The notes under the pieces: model-generated
The model's input: only the letters and a program-made list of their open reading frames with translations
The model's database searches: none
Told to the model about the DNA's origin: nothing
Assembly: GCF_000215745.1 (NCBI RefSeq)
Contig: NC_015663.1
Coordinates: 248,001 to 312,000, forward strand
DNA from: Klebsiella aerogenes KCTC 2190
GTDB taxonomy: Bacteria > Pseudomonadota > Gammaproteobacteria > Enterobacterales > Enterobacteriaceae
Reading direction: 5' to 3'
DNA: 64,000 nt
Part shown: positions 1-8,367 of the stretch, one piece after another
How positions within the stretch are numbered: the stretch's first letter is position 1
Layout of the letters: each line of letters starts with the position of its first letter
Made by a program: the position numbers and the translations under genes

Positions 1-2
1 AC

Positions 3-335
3 ATCGGCGATAGCTATGTCATTCTGAGAGATGGCGAAGCCTATCTTTTCGGCGCCAACTTTACGCCAATGGCGGTCGCCTCCACGCATTACGTTTGCGA
101 TCCGACCCGTACCCGCAAGCTGCTGCTCAATCAGCGCGAGCTCGATGCGCTATACGGCCGCATCAACCGCGAAGGTTATACCGTCGTCGCCCTGTCGTTG
201 TACTGGAAGAACGCCTGGTGCAAAGTGAAAATTGGCGTGGCGAAAGGTAAGAAACAGCACGATAAGCGCACCGACGTGAAAGATCGTGAATGGGCGGTCG
301 ATAAGGCGCGCATCATGAAGAACGCCGGGCGGTAA
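3..335 (+). CDS. smpB: SsrA-binding protein SmpB (5' truncated by window edge)
   Basis: SmpB binds tmRNA and brings it to stalled ribosomes for trans-translation. The reading frame is open from base 3 and lacks the first ~50 codons, which lie outside the window. The visible part (IGDSYV..., [34 protein letters not shown] and the basic tail KGKKQHDKR...KARIMKN) matches the C-terminal two thirds of E. coli SmpB (160 aa) almost residue for residue. The basic C-terminal tail that enters the decoding centre is intact. It lies directly upstream of ssrA, its RNA partner, as in other enterobacteria. Confidence 0.97.
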   Translation: MGDSYVILRDGEAYLFGANFTPMAVASTHYVCDPTRTRKLLLNQRELDALYGRINREGYTVVALSLYWKNAWCKVKIGVAKGKKQHDKRTDVKDREWAVDKARIMKNAGR

Positions 336-460
336 TACCCCCCTCTCTGCGGGCCAGCCCCCTCTGGCCCCACGCTATATTGCTGTTGCCGCTGCTTTTT
401 CACTCGATATGCCGCCAGAATCCTCGCTTCGGGGGCTGGTAACCACCTTCACAAATCTGT

Positions 461-466
461 TATACT
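461..466 (+). promoter_or_regulatory. Candidate -10 box of the ssrA promoter
   Basis: TATACT lies 14 bases before the mature 5' end of tmRNA at 480, which suits a short 5' leader removed by RNase P. No strong -35 hexamer is visible at 16-18 bp upstream, so the assignment rests on position and the -10 match only. Confidence 0.4.
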
Positions 467-479
467 TCAAGTACACATT

Positions 480-842
480 GGGGCTGATTCTGGATTCGAC
501 GGGATTCGCGAAACCCAAGGTGCATGCCGAGGGGCGGTTGGCCTCGTAAAAAGCCGCAAAAAAATAGTCGCAAACGACGAAAACTACGCTTTAGCAGCTT
601 AATAACCTGCTTAGAGCCCTCTCTCCCTAGCCTCCGCTCTTAGGACGGGGATCAAGAGAGGTCAAACTCAAAAGAGATCGCGCGGATGCCCTGCCTGGGG
701 TTGAAGTGCTAAAACTAATCAGGCTAGTTCGTTAGTGGCGTGTCTGTCCGCAGCTGGCGTGCGAATGTAAAGACAAACTAAGCATGTAGTACCGAGGATG
801 TAGGAATTTCGGACGCGGGTTCAACTCCCGCCAGCTCCACCA
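480..842 (+). ncRNA. ssrA: tmRNA (10Sa RNA)
   Basis: The 363-nt length equals E. coli tmRNA. The 5' end GGGGCTGATTCTGG pairs with the 3' end to form the alanine tRNA-like acceptor, and the gene-encoded CCA closes it at 842. The resume frame at 570-599 reads ANDENYALAA, followed by tandem stop codons TAA TAA (600-605). The T-arm GGTTCAACTCCC is present. With SmpB it rescues stalled ribosomes and tags the nascent protein for ClpXP/ClpAP. Its 3' end is a classical integration site for genomic islands such as CP4-57, and an integrase remnant lies about 200 bp downstream here. Confidence 0.99.
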
Positions 843-887
843 AAATTCTCCATCGGTGATTACCAGAGTCATCCGATGAAGTCCTGA

Positions 888-921
888 AAGCCCGCACGGC
901 GCAAGCCATGCGGGCTTTTTT
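888..921 (+). terminator. Rho-independent terminator of ssrA
   Basis: AGCCCGCA pairs with TGCGGGCT across a short loop and is followed by a run of six T. It sits about 45 bp behind the tmRNA 3' end, where enterobacterial ssrA genes carry the same kind of hairpin. Confidence 0.9.
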
Positions 922-1045
922 GTGCCCACAATTTGTCCCGCGAAGTCTGATGCCAGCTAATTAAATCCGAACCTTTTAGGCACCTTGTTAGGCACCTCAT
1001 AAAGCTTTATTTTTTTGAGGTGCCTAAAACTATGGAAACCCGGCA

Positions 1046-1192
1046 ATGGCAAGACAAACCAAACCTCTCTCAGTTAAAGAAATCGAATCTGCCAAATCCA
1101 AAGAAGCGGGCTACGTTCTCTATGACGGTGGTGATGGTGTAAATATCGCATACAGGCAGGTCACGTTTTTAGATAGCGAACCTTACTCTTGA
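1046..1192 (+). pseudogene. Truncated P4/CP4-57-family integrase, N-terminal remnant
   Basis: A 48-codon frame starts MARQTKPLSVKEIESAKSK and continues AGYVLYDGGDG. This resembles the start of P4-like tyrosine recombinases, including the CP4-57 integrase (MARKTKPLTDTEIKAAK...YQLYDGDG). Similarity stops after about residue 32; the frame then runs through unrelated sequence to TGA at 1190. The catalytic domain (R-H-R-Y) is entirely missing, so it cannot recombine. Position and orientation, just downstream of ssrA, are those expected of an ssrA-targeting integrase. I read it as the scar of an island whose internal part was lost. Confidence 0.8.
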
Positions 1193-1305
1193 CACCTGAA
1201 CCTGGCTTTAGCATGGGATTGAAGTAACTAAACTGAGACGGCCAATCCTGGGATTTAGATCGTCGGTACTTTTACTCCGACCGTGTAAGCGACCGGAGTA
1301 CAGAT

Positions 1306-2106
1306 TTACCCCCTGTCAGAATACGCTTTCAGCATCGCAAGAACAGCCCAACGAGCCGCATCATCTGCGATATTCTCAGGCAGAGCATCAGCTCGCAGAA
1401 TGATATAAGCGTCAACAGCCATTCTGATGGCCATGCTGACGGAGTCACGATCGTGCGTTGCCAGCGTGGAAGTCAGCAGGCCATCAGGGTCAATGCCGTG
1501 GAATTCAATGCGGCGAACCCCACGTTGCGGAAGATTGGCACGACGGTACAGCATTGGCCCCAGCACCTGCTCGCGGAAGAATGACAGCATACCAATCGCT
1601 TCGAAGAGTTCGCCCCTTCCCAACTTAACCACTGCATAATGCAGCCAGATCCAGGCTCGGGACTCAAACCACTCCGGCGTCATATCAGGCCAGTGAGCAC
1701 TAAATTTTGCCAGCTGTCGCTGCAGAGCAGTGTTATCACGGGTAAATAGCACTGCGGGCTCCTCAACACGTTGAGTGAGCATTTCCAGAGTGACGAATTT
1801 CAGATCGACATGAAGTAGTTCTGGGCCATACAGGCATATTAGCAGGCGAGGCTCTCCGACATGTTCCCCGGTAAAAGCATGGAGCAGATGGCCTAATGTT
1901 CCGGCAAGTTCCCTACGCTGCGTCATGATTTCGTCATAGTGGAGAGTGTCTACGACAACGACAAAATCGAGATCGGAGTATTTATCAAACCCGCCATGAA
2001 CAATCGAGCCGCCAGCGAGAAGGGAGTGAATTCGCGAATCAGACTGAAATTTAAGTTTGAGTTGCTCTGCAAAACTTCTGTGTAAATCGGGTAATGTACT
2101 CAGCAT
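1306..2106 (-). CDS. Nucleotidyltransferase-fold protein (aminoglycoside/lincosamide adenylyltransferase-like)
   Basis: A 266-aa soluble protein. The N-terminal half has the Pol-beta nucleotidyltransferase signature: GGS at residues 32-34, then SDLD with metal-binding Asp45 and Asp47, and a third acidic residue in HVDLKF (Asp101). The rest looks helical, as in antibiotic nucleotidyltransferases or minimal NTase toxins. The substrate cannot be read from sequence, and it is not one of the common aadA or ant genes I recognise. ATG start at 2106. It is the last of a run of minus-strand cargo genes behind ssrA, and no typical partner antitoxin is adjacent. The function is unproven. Confidence 0.7.
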   Translation of the reverse strand: MLSTLPDLHRSFAEQLKLKFQSDSRIHSLLAGGSIVHGGFDKYSDLDFVVVVDTLHYDEIMTQRRELAGTLGHLLHAFTGEHVGEPRLLICLYGPELLHVDLKFVTLEMLTQRVEEPAVLFTRDNTALQRQLAKFSAHWPDMTPEWFESRAWIWLHYAVVKLGRGELFEAIGMLSFFREQVLGPMLYRRANLPQRGVRRIEFHGIDPDGLLTSTLATHDRDSVSMAIRMAVDAYIILRADALPENIADDAARWAVLAMLKAYSDRG

Positions 2107-2136
2107 ACTTTTTCCTGTTCACAAAAAATACAAAGC

Positions 2137-2179
2137 ATTTCAGAATATCGAGTTGTTTATATTCAGGCCAGATATTTTT
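2137..2179. repeat. 43-bp direct repeat, copy A
   Basis: This stretch recurs in the same orientation at 5124-5166 with 41 of 43 bases identical (differences at the 9th and 19th bases). It lies 30 bp upstream of the nucleotidyltransferase start. The pair brackets the RibD-like, cupin, AraC and DUF1272 genes. Confidence 0.9.
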
Positions 2180-2281
2180 GCAGGAACAGTAATATCCCTG
2201 GAGAGATAACACCCTTTTCGGCTGATCTCACAATCACCACAGCGGTTATCGGCGGAGGTCGCCACTATGCTCATATTCAGC

Positions 2282-2818
2282 TTATGACATCAGCCGATAG
2301 TGCGACTGCACCAGACCCGAAGGGAAGCTGCGGCTGGATAGGAGTGTCAAATCGATATCATGGGGCAGTACTCCGAACAGCGGTTTTCCCGAACCGAGCA
2401 GGACAGGAACGGTAGTGATAACGATATCGGCAACCAGGCCTTCGCGCAGGAATGACTGTATTAACTGCCCACCATCGATATAGACCCTGTGCACGTTTTT
2501 CTCCTTCAGGTGAGCAAGAGCCTCCCCTGGCGTGAAGCATGAAAACTGCACCTTATCCTTCAGCGCTTCGGGCACGGGAGTATCAGTTAGCTGTCGGGAA
2601 AGCACCAGCACGGGTCGGTCATAAGGCCATTCGTCAAAAGTCAGCACCTTCTCATAGCTACCTCGCCCCATAATGATCCAATCTTTGTCCGCGATGAACG
2701 CGGCATAGCCATGATCTTCTGTCGGGTCATCGCGCTTCAACAGCCAGTCGATATCGCCATCCTGTCGGGCGATATAACCATCAAGACTGACCGCAATGAA
2801 AACATGTGTGGTGACCAT
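2282..2818 (-). CDS. Dihydrofolate reductase-family / RibD C-terminal domain protein
   Basis: A 178-aa single-domain NADPH-dependent reductase of the RibD_C/DHFR-like family (YyaP/YwjB type). Visible marks are the N-terminal strand THVFIAVSLDGYIA, the motif IIMGRGSYE, VLVLSR, then VYIDGGQLIQSFL and the substrate-loop region TTVPVLLGSG. Family members are often cargo or stress genes of unknown substrate, and trimethoprim resistance should not be assumed. The ATG at 2818 was chosen because it has a well-placed GGAG seven bases upstream; a TTG codon just before it is less likely. It follows the cupin gene in the same direction. Confidence 0.8.
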   Translation of the reverse strand: MVTTHVFIAVSLDGYIARQDGDIDWLLKRDDPTEDHGYAAFIADKDWIIMGRGSYEKVLTFDEWPYDRPVLVLSRQLTDTPVPEALKDKVQFSCFTPGEALAHLKEKNVHRVYIDGGQLIQSFLREGLVADIVITTVPVLLGSGKPLFGVLPHDIDLTLLSSRSFPSGLVQSHYRLMS

Positions 2819-2980
2819 CAAGAGCTCCGTATTCAGGTTGCATAGATCTCGTTGAGTTTAGCAATGTTAGCGATATTGATATGCCCCGATAAAGCCACAT
2901 CACCAGGTTAGCAACGTCCGCTCAAGGCATGAAGCAAAGCTGAGTGAGGAGAAAAGCCGATGTACCTGTTTTCTACTATT

Positions 2981-3004
2981 TAAGCCAGCCGATCGGCTGG
3001 CTTA
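2981..3004. repeat. 24-bp perfect palindrome between the cupin and RibD-like genes
   Basis: The 12-base arm TAAGCCAGCCGA is followed directly by its exact reverse complement, 13 bp after the cupin stop codon. It could fold as a strong hairpin and end the cupin transcript. No T-run follows on either strand, so an operator or a recombination remnant is equally possible. Confidence 0.6.
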
Positions 3005-3017
3005 AAATCTCCCCAAA

Positions 3018-3380
3018 TCAGATCCAAATATCATTTTCTGCGGTGCGTTCCCCACCTTCATGCCCGGTATTCCTGACACCACAGGGTTCTATCATCATCA
3101 TTTTTACCGTCGTCTCAGCTGACGTTTTATGCTCAACACCTTTAGGTACAACAAACATTTCTCCTGGCTTGACAAGGACATAACCGTCACGAAAATCAAT
3201 ACGCAAAACCCCCTCAACTACGATAAAGGATTCGTCGGTTTCCGGATGTGAGTGCCAGATAAAGTCGCCCGCTATTTTCACGATTTTGAATTGGTAGTCG
3301 TTCATCTGCGCGATGACTTTTGGTTGCCAGTGAGTATCGAAGAGAGAGAACTTCTGTTCCAAGTTTACAGGTGAGTACAT
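3018..3380 (-). CDS. Small cupin-domain protein
   Basis: A 120-aa single cupin barrel. Cupin motif 1 is seen as W-H-S-H-P-E-T-D-E-S-F-I-V-V-E-G, giving the HxH...E metal ligands. Motif 2 is P-G-E-M-F-V-V-P-K-G-V-E-H. Such proteins bind a metal and a small ligand, and the reaction cannot be named. ATG at 3380 with AGGA upstream. It lies 75 bp downstream of the AraC-family gene in the same direction, so the regulator may control it and the reductase that follows. Confidence 0.8.
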   Translation of the reverse strand: MYSPVNLEQKFSLFDTHWQPKVIAQMNDYQFKIVKIAGDFIWHSHPETDESFIVVEGVLRIDFRDGYVLVKPGEMFVVPKGVEHKTSAETTVKMMMIEPCGVRNTGHEGGERTAENDIWI

Positions 3381-3455
3381 GATGACATTCCTTAATGGCT
3401 AAGAAACGCCGAGGATAAATAATATTGCGGTACCGGTATTGAACGATCGTGCAAC

Positions 3456-4292
3456 TCAGGGACGGCGTTTTTGAATAAATGTTTGCCAACGACCCGGTGA
3501 AATGCCATATGCTTTTATAAACTGGCGTGTCATATGACTTTGATCTGAAAACCCCGCCTCCAACGCAGACTCCGCAAGTGACAGGCCTAACTGAATCAGA
3601 TGTCGACAGTATGCGAGACGGCGCATTGTTACGTAGCGATAAGGACTCGTTCCGAAAAGAGTTCGAAAATCCCGGCTCAGGCTCCAGCGATCTTTACCAC
3701 AGACGGAGGACAACGTATCCAGCGTGATGTTCTGGCTGAATTCAGATTGTATATATTCGCGAGCGCGCTCTACAGACTGATAGTCCACAAGGCATCGACG
3801 AAATCGCTGCCCTGACACGACTGCCAGAGTCTGGGCAAGATCGTAAAGAGCATCCTCCTCTTCAAGCGTATCAATAGAATCTTCTGGCGCTTTTAAAAGC
3901 GGCCCGGTAGCGGCAAACAACCGGGGATCAGATGAGATCCCGCTGTGAATAAATGGTAACGGTTTGCCGCCTAAAATTTTCTGAATTAAAGCGGGCTCGA
4001 TATAAAACATCCGATACTGAAATCCCTCGAGCGTTCCTGCCTCTCCATCATGAATTTCATCCGGGTGTAAGACCATCGTCCCACCAGGTAAACTATGTTG
4101 TTTACTGCCACGATAACGGAAACGTTGCACACCAGACAATGTCCTGCCGATCGCATATGTATCGTGACGATGAGGTTCATAACCATGCCCGCTGAAATAC
4201 GCCTCCAGGCGCTCTATTTTCCCTGGCGTGTGTGCAAGTTTGACCCAGTCTTTATTCTTTTGTGCATTCGGCATGAATAACATCTGTTTCAT
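3456..4292 (-). CDS. AraC-family transcriptional regulator
   Basis: About 278 aa. The N-terminal cupin-like sensor domain (EPHRHDTYAIG, PGGTMVLHPDEIHDGE) is followed by a C-terminal double helix-turn-helix of about 90 residues (ITLDTLSSVCGKDRWSLSRDFRTLFGTSPYRYV... and LSLAESALEAGFSDQSHMTRQF). This architecture is typical of AraC regulators with an 'AraC_binding' N-domain. Start choice is uncertain: ATG at 4292 gives MKQMLFMPN, while a GTG at 4310 adds six residues, and neither has a clear Shine-Dalgarno. Likely targets are the downstream cupin and reductase genes, by position only. Confidence 0.85.
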   Translation of the reverse strand: MKQMLFMPNAQKNKDWVKLAHTPGKIERLEAYFSGHGYEPHRHDTYAIGRTLSGVQRFRYRGSKQHSLPGGTMVLHPDEIHDGEAGTLEGFQYRMFYIEPALIQKILGGKPLPFIHSGISSDPRLFAATGPLLKAPEDSIDTLEEEDALYDLAQTLAVVSGQRFRRCLVDYQSVERAREYIQSEFSQNITLDTLSSVCGKDRWSLSRDFRTLFGTSPYRYVTMRRLAYCRHLIQLGLSLAESALEAGFSDQSHMTRQFIKAYGISPGRWQTFIQKRRP

Positions 4293-4601
4293 AATTGTAG
4301 GAGAATCCACACCATAAACGTTTAGGATGCAGTTTTGAAAGAAGTATGATGAAAGTGCGTAAAGGTTCTTCTTCGAAATCTTTCAGGAAGGGGCATCTCA
4401 AACCTAGGGTAATCCTTGTAATCTTGGGTTGCGGCTTTTTTTCCGGTGGAAAAATGCCTGCCATAGCAACCATAATCAGCAGTTGCATAAAGCAATACAA
4501 TGATGGAGCCCCAATACTTAACATCCGTTTCTGGTACTCAGCAGACGGCTAGCAGGATCACTTAGGACGTTATAAGCAAAGAGCGAACATAGTTTTCATC
4601 T

Positions 4602-4829
4602 CTACTGTTTATAGTGACGCTCACTGGATGCAGGATATCGCAGGAGGGATGCTTCGGGGCGTATTGGACGTCGCACCAGTTCTCCTCCGCAGTTCGGGCA
4701 CTGACCATCAAACCGTTGGGTCACACAATCAATGCAAAATGTGCATTCGAATGAACAGATGTATGCCTCTTTCGATTCAGGAGGCAGATCTTTATCACAG
4801 CATTCGCAATTAGGACGGAGTTCAAGCAT
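4602..4829 (-). CDS. DUF1272 zinc-ribbon protein
   Basis: A 75-aa protein matching the DUF1272 family, starting MLELRPNCECCDKDLPP. Four cysteine pairs or near-pairs (CECC, CSFEC, CIDC, CPNC) suggest one or two structural zinc sites. No enzymatic residues are evident and the function is unknown for the family. ATG start at 4829. It is transcribed in the same direction as the AraC gene but separated by over 300 bp, so it is probably a separate unit. Short DUF1272 genes are common companions in accessory regions. Confidence 0.85.
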   Translation of the reverse strand: MLELRPNCECCDKDLPPESKEAYICSFECTFCIDCVTQRFDGQCPNCGGELVRRPIRPEASLLRYPASSERHYKQ

Positions 4830-5271
4830 GGTGGTCTCTTATTGTTAAGGAGCATCATTAGATATACCAAAAGCCAACTATCCGCATCTCCTTCTGCGAT
4901 ATATGACGTTATTGTTTTTTTTACATATAGTTACTGGAACGTCTGGCGCGAAGCCCTCAGATGAGGTCTGTATCATCATTTTATTCTGTACAACATGCGG
5001 AAAAGGCTATCAGTAGCGCATTAAAAGCCAATAAACTCAAGGGCAAATTCAGGCGCAGGTTCTCGTCCACTTGAATTCAGTAAGTTCTAATCTGCATTAA
5101 TAAGATCGCTTACTGTTAATATTATTTCAGAGTATCGAGTTATTTATATTCAGGCCAGATATTTTTTCCCTGTAAGTCCGGTGCTATTTCTGACTACCGT
5201 TTATTCCGATATCTGACATACACTGTAGCACCGGGCCATTGGGTATTGCCGGCCACAGGGGAGAAACTAAT
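4830..5271. other. Intergenic stretch without a convincing gene
   Basis: This AT-rich 442-bp stretch contains copy B of the 43-bp repeat (5124-5166) and a 9-bp inverted repeat CCGGTGCTA/TAGCACCGG (5178-5186 and 5226-5234) that could form a leader hairpin before the next gene. I see no ORF with coding character. Confidence 0.6.
5124..5166. repeat. 43-bp direct repeat, copy B
   Basis: Second copy of the repeat at 2137-2179, 41/43 identical and in the same orientation. It lies about 105 bp upstream of the DUF7079-like gene. The interval between the copies is 2,944 bp and holds four cargo genes. Confidence 0.9.
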
Positions 5272-5658
5272 ATGCAACTAACAGAAGCTCAACTGATGAC
5301 CCGCGTTCCTGTCTGGCACGCATTATCGGGGCTGTTTACCGGGCGCGAACTCCAGGACTACGACTACCGATGGATGGCGCAGAAGTTAAAGGACTCTGGT
5401 TTAAGCCGGGAAGAGATCTTTATGATTCTGGATGAGGAGGTTGCCCCTGCCCTCCAGTCAAATCTTCTCTACAATCCAACGCCGGTGATGGACGGTTGGT
5501 CAGAGGAAGATATTAAACAGCTCGTTACAGAGTATGTATATAAGAAGCCGACAATTATCGAGCGCATCATTCCAACCCACTTACTGCTGAAACAGCGACG
5601 TAAACACATTCAGGATGAACTCAACAAGCTTTCCGATGAGCTGGGTAAGTGCTCCTGA
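5272..5658 (+). CDS. DUF7079-like small protein of unknown function
   Basis: 128 aa, starting MQLTEAQLMTRVPVWHALSG. The pattern LTE....R.PVW.ALS.LF...EL.D.D......L..SG.S.EEI..IL..EV.P.L..NL resembles the DUF7079 family as I remember it. There are no membrane segments or signal peptide, and the protein is acidic with a basic C-terminal third (KQRRKHIQDEL). The ATG at 5272 is supported by AGGGGAG nine bases upstream; an earlier ATG at 5239 lacks this. The function is unknown. It is the only plus-strand gene of the accessory stretch and is isolated from torZ by a terminator. Confidence 0.7.
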   Translation: MQLTEAQLMTRVPVWHALSGLFTGRELQDYDYRWMAQKLKDSGLSREEIFMILDEEVAPALQSNLLYNPTPVMDGWSEEDIKQLVTEYVYKKPTIIERIIPTHLLLKQRRKHIQDELNKLSDELGKCS

Positions 5659-5782
5659 AAGAGTTTTAAGCGAGGCAATTGGCATACGTTTAGATATACA
5701 CCCAAAAGCCAGGCTCATGCAGTACAGGAAATAAGACATTGTGGAATTAGCGATGCCGTGAATATATTCACTTTCACCTGAT

Positions 5783-5817
5783 AAACGGACACTCCCTCAA
5801 AGAAGTGTCCGTTTTGT
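5783..5817. terminator. Bidirectional terminator between the accessory stretch and torZ
   Basis: An 11-bp perfect stem, AAACGGACACT paired with AGTGTCCGTTT, has a short loop and T-rich or A-rich flanks on both sides. It separates the plus-strand DUF7079-like gene from the convergent torZ and would serve both. Confidence 0.85.
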
Positions 5818-5838
5818 CTTTCAAACGTCAGCTGCGGG

Positions 5839-8358
5839 TTACGCGCCTACCGGCACATCGTGCGCGGTGTTTTTCAGCGCCGGTCCGGTGTACTTCTCGA
5901 TCTGCAGCTGCGACATCTGGCCACAGTTCCCCTGCGCCAGGCTGGAGGAGCCGACGTCAAAGGTCAGACAGTTGACGTTACCGTTTTTACACAGCGATCC
6001 CGGCTGTGACGGATCGGCCGGATCAAACCATGCCCCTTCGCTGATGCGCACTACGCCTTCGCGAACGTTATCGGTAACCACCGCTCCGACCAGGATCTGC
6101 CCGCGATCGTTAAAGGCGCGAACCAAATCGCCTTCGCTGATGCCGCGCGCGCTCGCATCTTTCGGATGGATCCAGATGGCTTCGCGATCGGCTACCGCAT
6201 ATTTTTTGCGCAGCGGCGTATTATCGAGCTGAGAGTGCAGACGGTTAATCGGGTGACCGGTATTGAGCGACAGCGGATATTTCTCGGCTTCCGGCCCGCG
6301 ATACCACTCGTGCGGCGGCATCCAGGTTGGAATCGCTTTACAGTCCTCGTAGCCCATTTTGGCGATGGCGTCAGAGTAGATCTCGATTTTCCCTGACGGC
6401 GTCCCCAGCGGGTTGAGCAGCGGGTTCTCGCGGAAATCGGCGAAACGCACCCATTGGGTGTTCTCTTGCGGGATCGGGAAGCGAATGTAGTTGTTGGAAG
6501 CCCAGAACATATCAAACGGCGGCAGCGCCACGCGAGCGTTGCGCGCCTGGGCTTTCATCTCGTCATACATGCCCTTCAACCACAGCATCTCATCTTTGCC
6601 TTCGGTAAAGGCCTCGTGCACCCCAAGGATCTCGGAAATCCCCGCAAAGACATCAAAGTCGTTTTTCGCTTCGTTCTGCGGCGGTACGCACTGGCGCAGC
6701 GGGAAGACATAAAGCTGCGAATAGTCACCGCCCATATCCATGTCGTTGCGCTCGTAGGTGGTGGTCACCGGCAGTACGATGTCCGCGTGTTTCGCCGTCG
6801 CCGTCCAGTACGGTTCGTTCACCACCACGGTTTCCGGATGCTGCCAGGCTTTCACCAGGTTGTTGGTATCCTGATGCTGGTGGAAGGTGTTACCGCCCGC
6901 CACGTACACCATTTTAATATCCGGATAGGTGACCTTTGTCCCGTTATAGTCGATGGTCTTGCCTGGGTTCGCCAGCGCATCGGCAATGCGCGCCACCGGG
7001 AACGGCGTAATATCTTTCGCCGCTGGCGACGTTGGGCTACCGGCGGAGATCCCTGCCAGAATGCCGCCGCGCGCGGTTGGGCTACCGCCGGAAGAGTAGT
7101 GATAGCTAAAGCCGAAACCGCCGCCGGGCAGGCCAATCTGCCCCAGCATCGCCGCCAGCGTCACCATCATCCAGTGGGCCTGTTCGCCATGATGCTGACG
7201 CTGGATGCCCCAGCCGCCCATGATCATGGTGCGATGCTTCGCCATATCTCGCGCCAGCTGCTTGATAGTCTCAGCATCAACGCCGCTGATATCCGCAGCC
7301 CAGTTGGCATCTTTGACGACGCCATCTTCTTTACCGTTCAGGTAGGCTTCAAATTTATCGAACCCTACGGTGTAGGTTTTCAGGAAATCAGGGTTATGCA
7401 GATTTTCTGCCAGCAGCGTATGGGCTACCCCCGCCATCAGCGCGCAGTCGGTGTAGCTGCGCGGGGCGATCCACTCGGCGCCTAACTCACGCGCGCTGTC
7501 GCTGCGCACCGGGTCGATACAGATCATCCGGGTGCCTTTTTTCTTCAGCGCTTCAAAGCCCGTCTGGCCGACGTGATCCGGCAGGTTCCAGCTGTTTTTC
7601 AGCGTGATCATGGGGTTACAACCGATCATCACCACCAGCTCGCTGTTATCAATCACGTTTGGCCACGCGGTCTGCTGTTCGTAAACCTCAACGGAACCGA
7701 CCACGTGCGGCATAATCACCTGCGCCGCGCCGGTGGAGTAGTCACCGGAATAGCCGACAAAGCCGCCCGCCAGGTTCATCATGCGCTGCAGCAGCGTTCT
7801 TGGGTTGTGGAACATCCCGACGCTTTTCCAGCCGTAAGAACCGGCATAAATAGATGATGGGCCATGCTCTTTTTGCAGACGGCTGATTTCACCCGCCACC
7901 AGATGCAGGGCTTTATCCCAGCTGACGCGGACCCACTCATCGCGGCCGCGCAGCTCCGGCTTACCGTTTTTCGCCCCGCCTTCTAACCAGCTTTTACGCA
8001 CCATCGGATATTTAATCCGGTTTTCGGCGTGAACCTGATACGGCGCCATGGTAATCAGTTCGTTGGGATACGGATCGTCTTTAATCGGGCGTACGTCAAC
8101 CATTTTGCTGTCGCGGACGATGGCTTCAAACGCGCCCCAGTGGGCGCCGGTGAGAATCCCGCTTTCCGCCTGGCGCAATGCGATAAACTGCGGCATCGCC
8201 TGGCTAATGGCCTCCGCCAGCGCCGAACGCGGCCACAGCCCCGCCAGCAGCGGCGCCGCCATCAGGGCGCTGGCGCCAGCCAGAAAACGGCGACGCGTCA
8301 GATTCATACCGGGTTCCTGGCTCTGATCCGCCATGTCATAATCGTTATTCTTTTTCAT
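5839..8358 (-). CDS. torZ: Periplasmic TMAO/S-/N-oxide reductase, molybdopterin catalytic subunit (TorZ/TorA family)
   Basis: An 839-aa molybdoenzyme of the DMSO reductase family that reduces trimethylamine N-oxide or biotin/methionine sulfoxide type substrates in anaerobic respiration. A twin-arginine signal TRRRFLAG at residues ~21-28 and an AxA cleavage region direct folded export by Tat. The molybdenum-ligand serine lies in GDYSTGAAQ (~residue 208), and other family blocks include YPMVRKSWL, GGWGIQRQHHG, AMLGQIGLPGGGFG and NTGHPINRLHSQL. The start at 8358 gives AGGAG five bases upstream; the adjacent ATG at 8361 is too close to it. It follows torY by 9 bp. Similarity to TorA, TorZ and BisC is broad, so substrate preference is inferred from the pairing with a TorY-like cytochrome. 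Confidence 0.9.
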   Translation of the reverse strand: MKKNNDYDMADQSQEPGMNLTRRRFLAGASALMAAPLLAGLWPRSALAEAISQAMPQFIALRQAESGILTGAHWGAFEAIVRDSKMVDVRPIKDDPYPNELITMAPYQVHAENRIKYPMVRKSWLEGGAKNGKPELRGRDEWVRVSWDKALHLVAGEISRLQKEHGPSSIYAGSYGWKSVGMFHNPRTLLQRMMNLAGGFVGYSGDYSTGAAQVIMPHVVGSVEVYEQQTAWPNVIDNSELVVMIGCNPMITLKNSWNLPDHVGQTGFEALKKKGTRMICIDPVRSDSARELGAEWIAPRSYTDCALMAGVAHTLLAENLHNPDFLKTYTVGFDKFEAYLNGKEDGVVKDANWAADISGVDAETIKQLARDMAKHRTMIMGGWGIQRQHHGEQAHWMMVTLAAMLGQIGLPGGGFGFSYHYSSGGSPTARGGILAGISAGSPTSPAAKDITPFPVARIADALANPGKTIDYNGTKVTYPDIKMVYVAGGNTFHQHQDTNNLVKAWQHPETVVVNEPYWTATAKHADIVLPVTTTYERNDMDMGGDYSQLYVFPLRQCVPPQNEAKNDFDVFAGISEILGVHEAFTEGKDEMLWLKGMYDEMKAQARNARVALPPFDMFWASNNYIRFPIPQENTQWVRFADFRENPLLNPLGTPSGKIEIYSDAIAKMGYEDCKAIPTWMPPHEWYRGPEAEKYPLSLNTGHPINRLHSQLDNTPLRKKYAVADREAIWIHPKDASARGISEGDLVRAFNDRGQILVGAVVTDNVREGVVRISEGAWFDPADPSQPGSLCKNGNVNCLTFDVGSSSLAQGNCGQMSQLQIEKYTGPALKNTAHDVPVGA

Positions 8359-8367
8359 CATGGCTCC

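Noticed and set aside
2282-2818. Trimethoprim-resistance dihydrofolate reductase
   Set aside because: The fold is shared, but the sequence is of the RibD_C/YyaP type and lacks DfrA-type family blocks.
843-5838. Complete genomic island with attL and attR
   Set aside because: No second copy of the ssrA 3' end was found before torZ, and the integrase is a remnant.
6454-7485. 343-codon plus-strand frame opposite torZ
   Set aside because: It is a shadow of a GC-rich conserved gene; the translated product has no family character while the minus strand is clearly TorZ.
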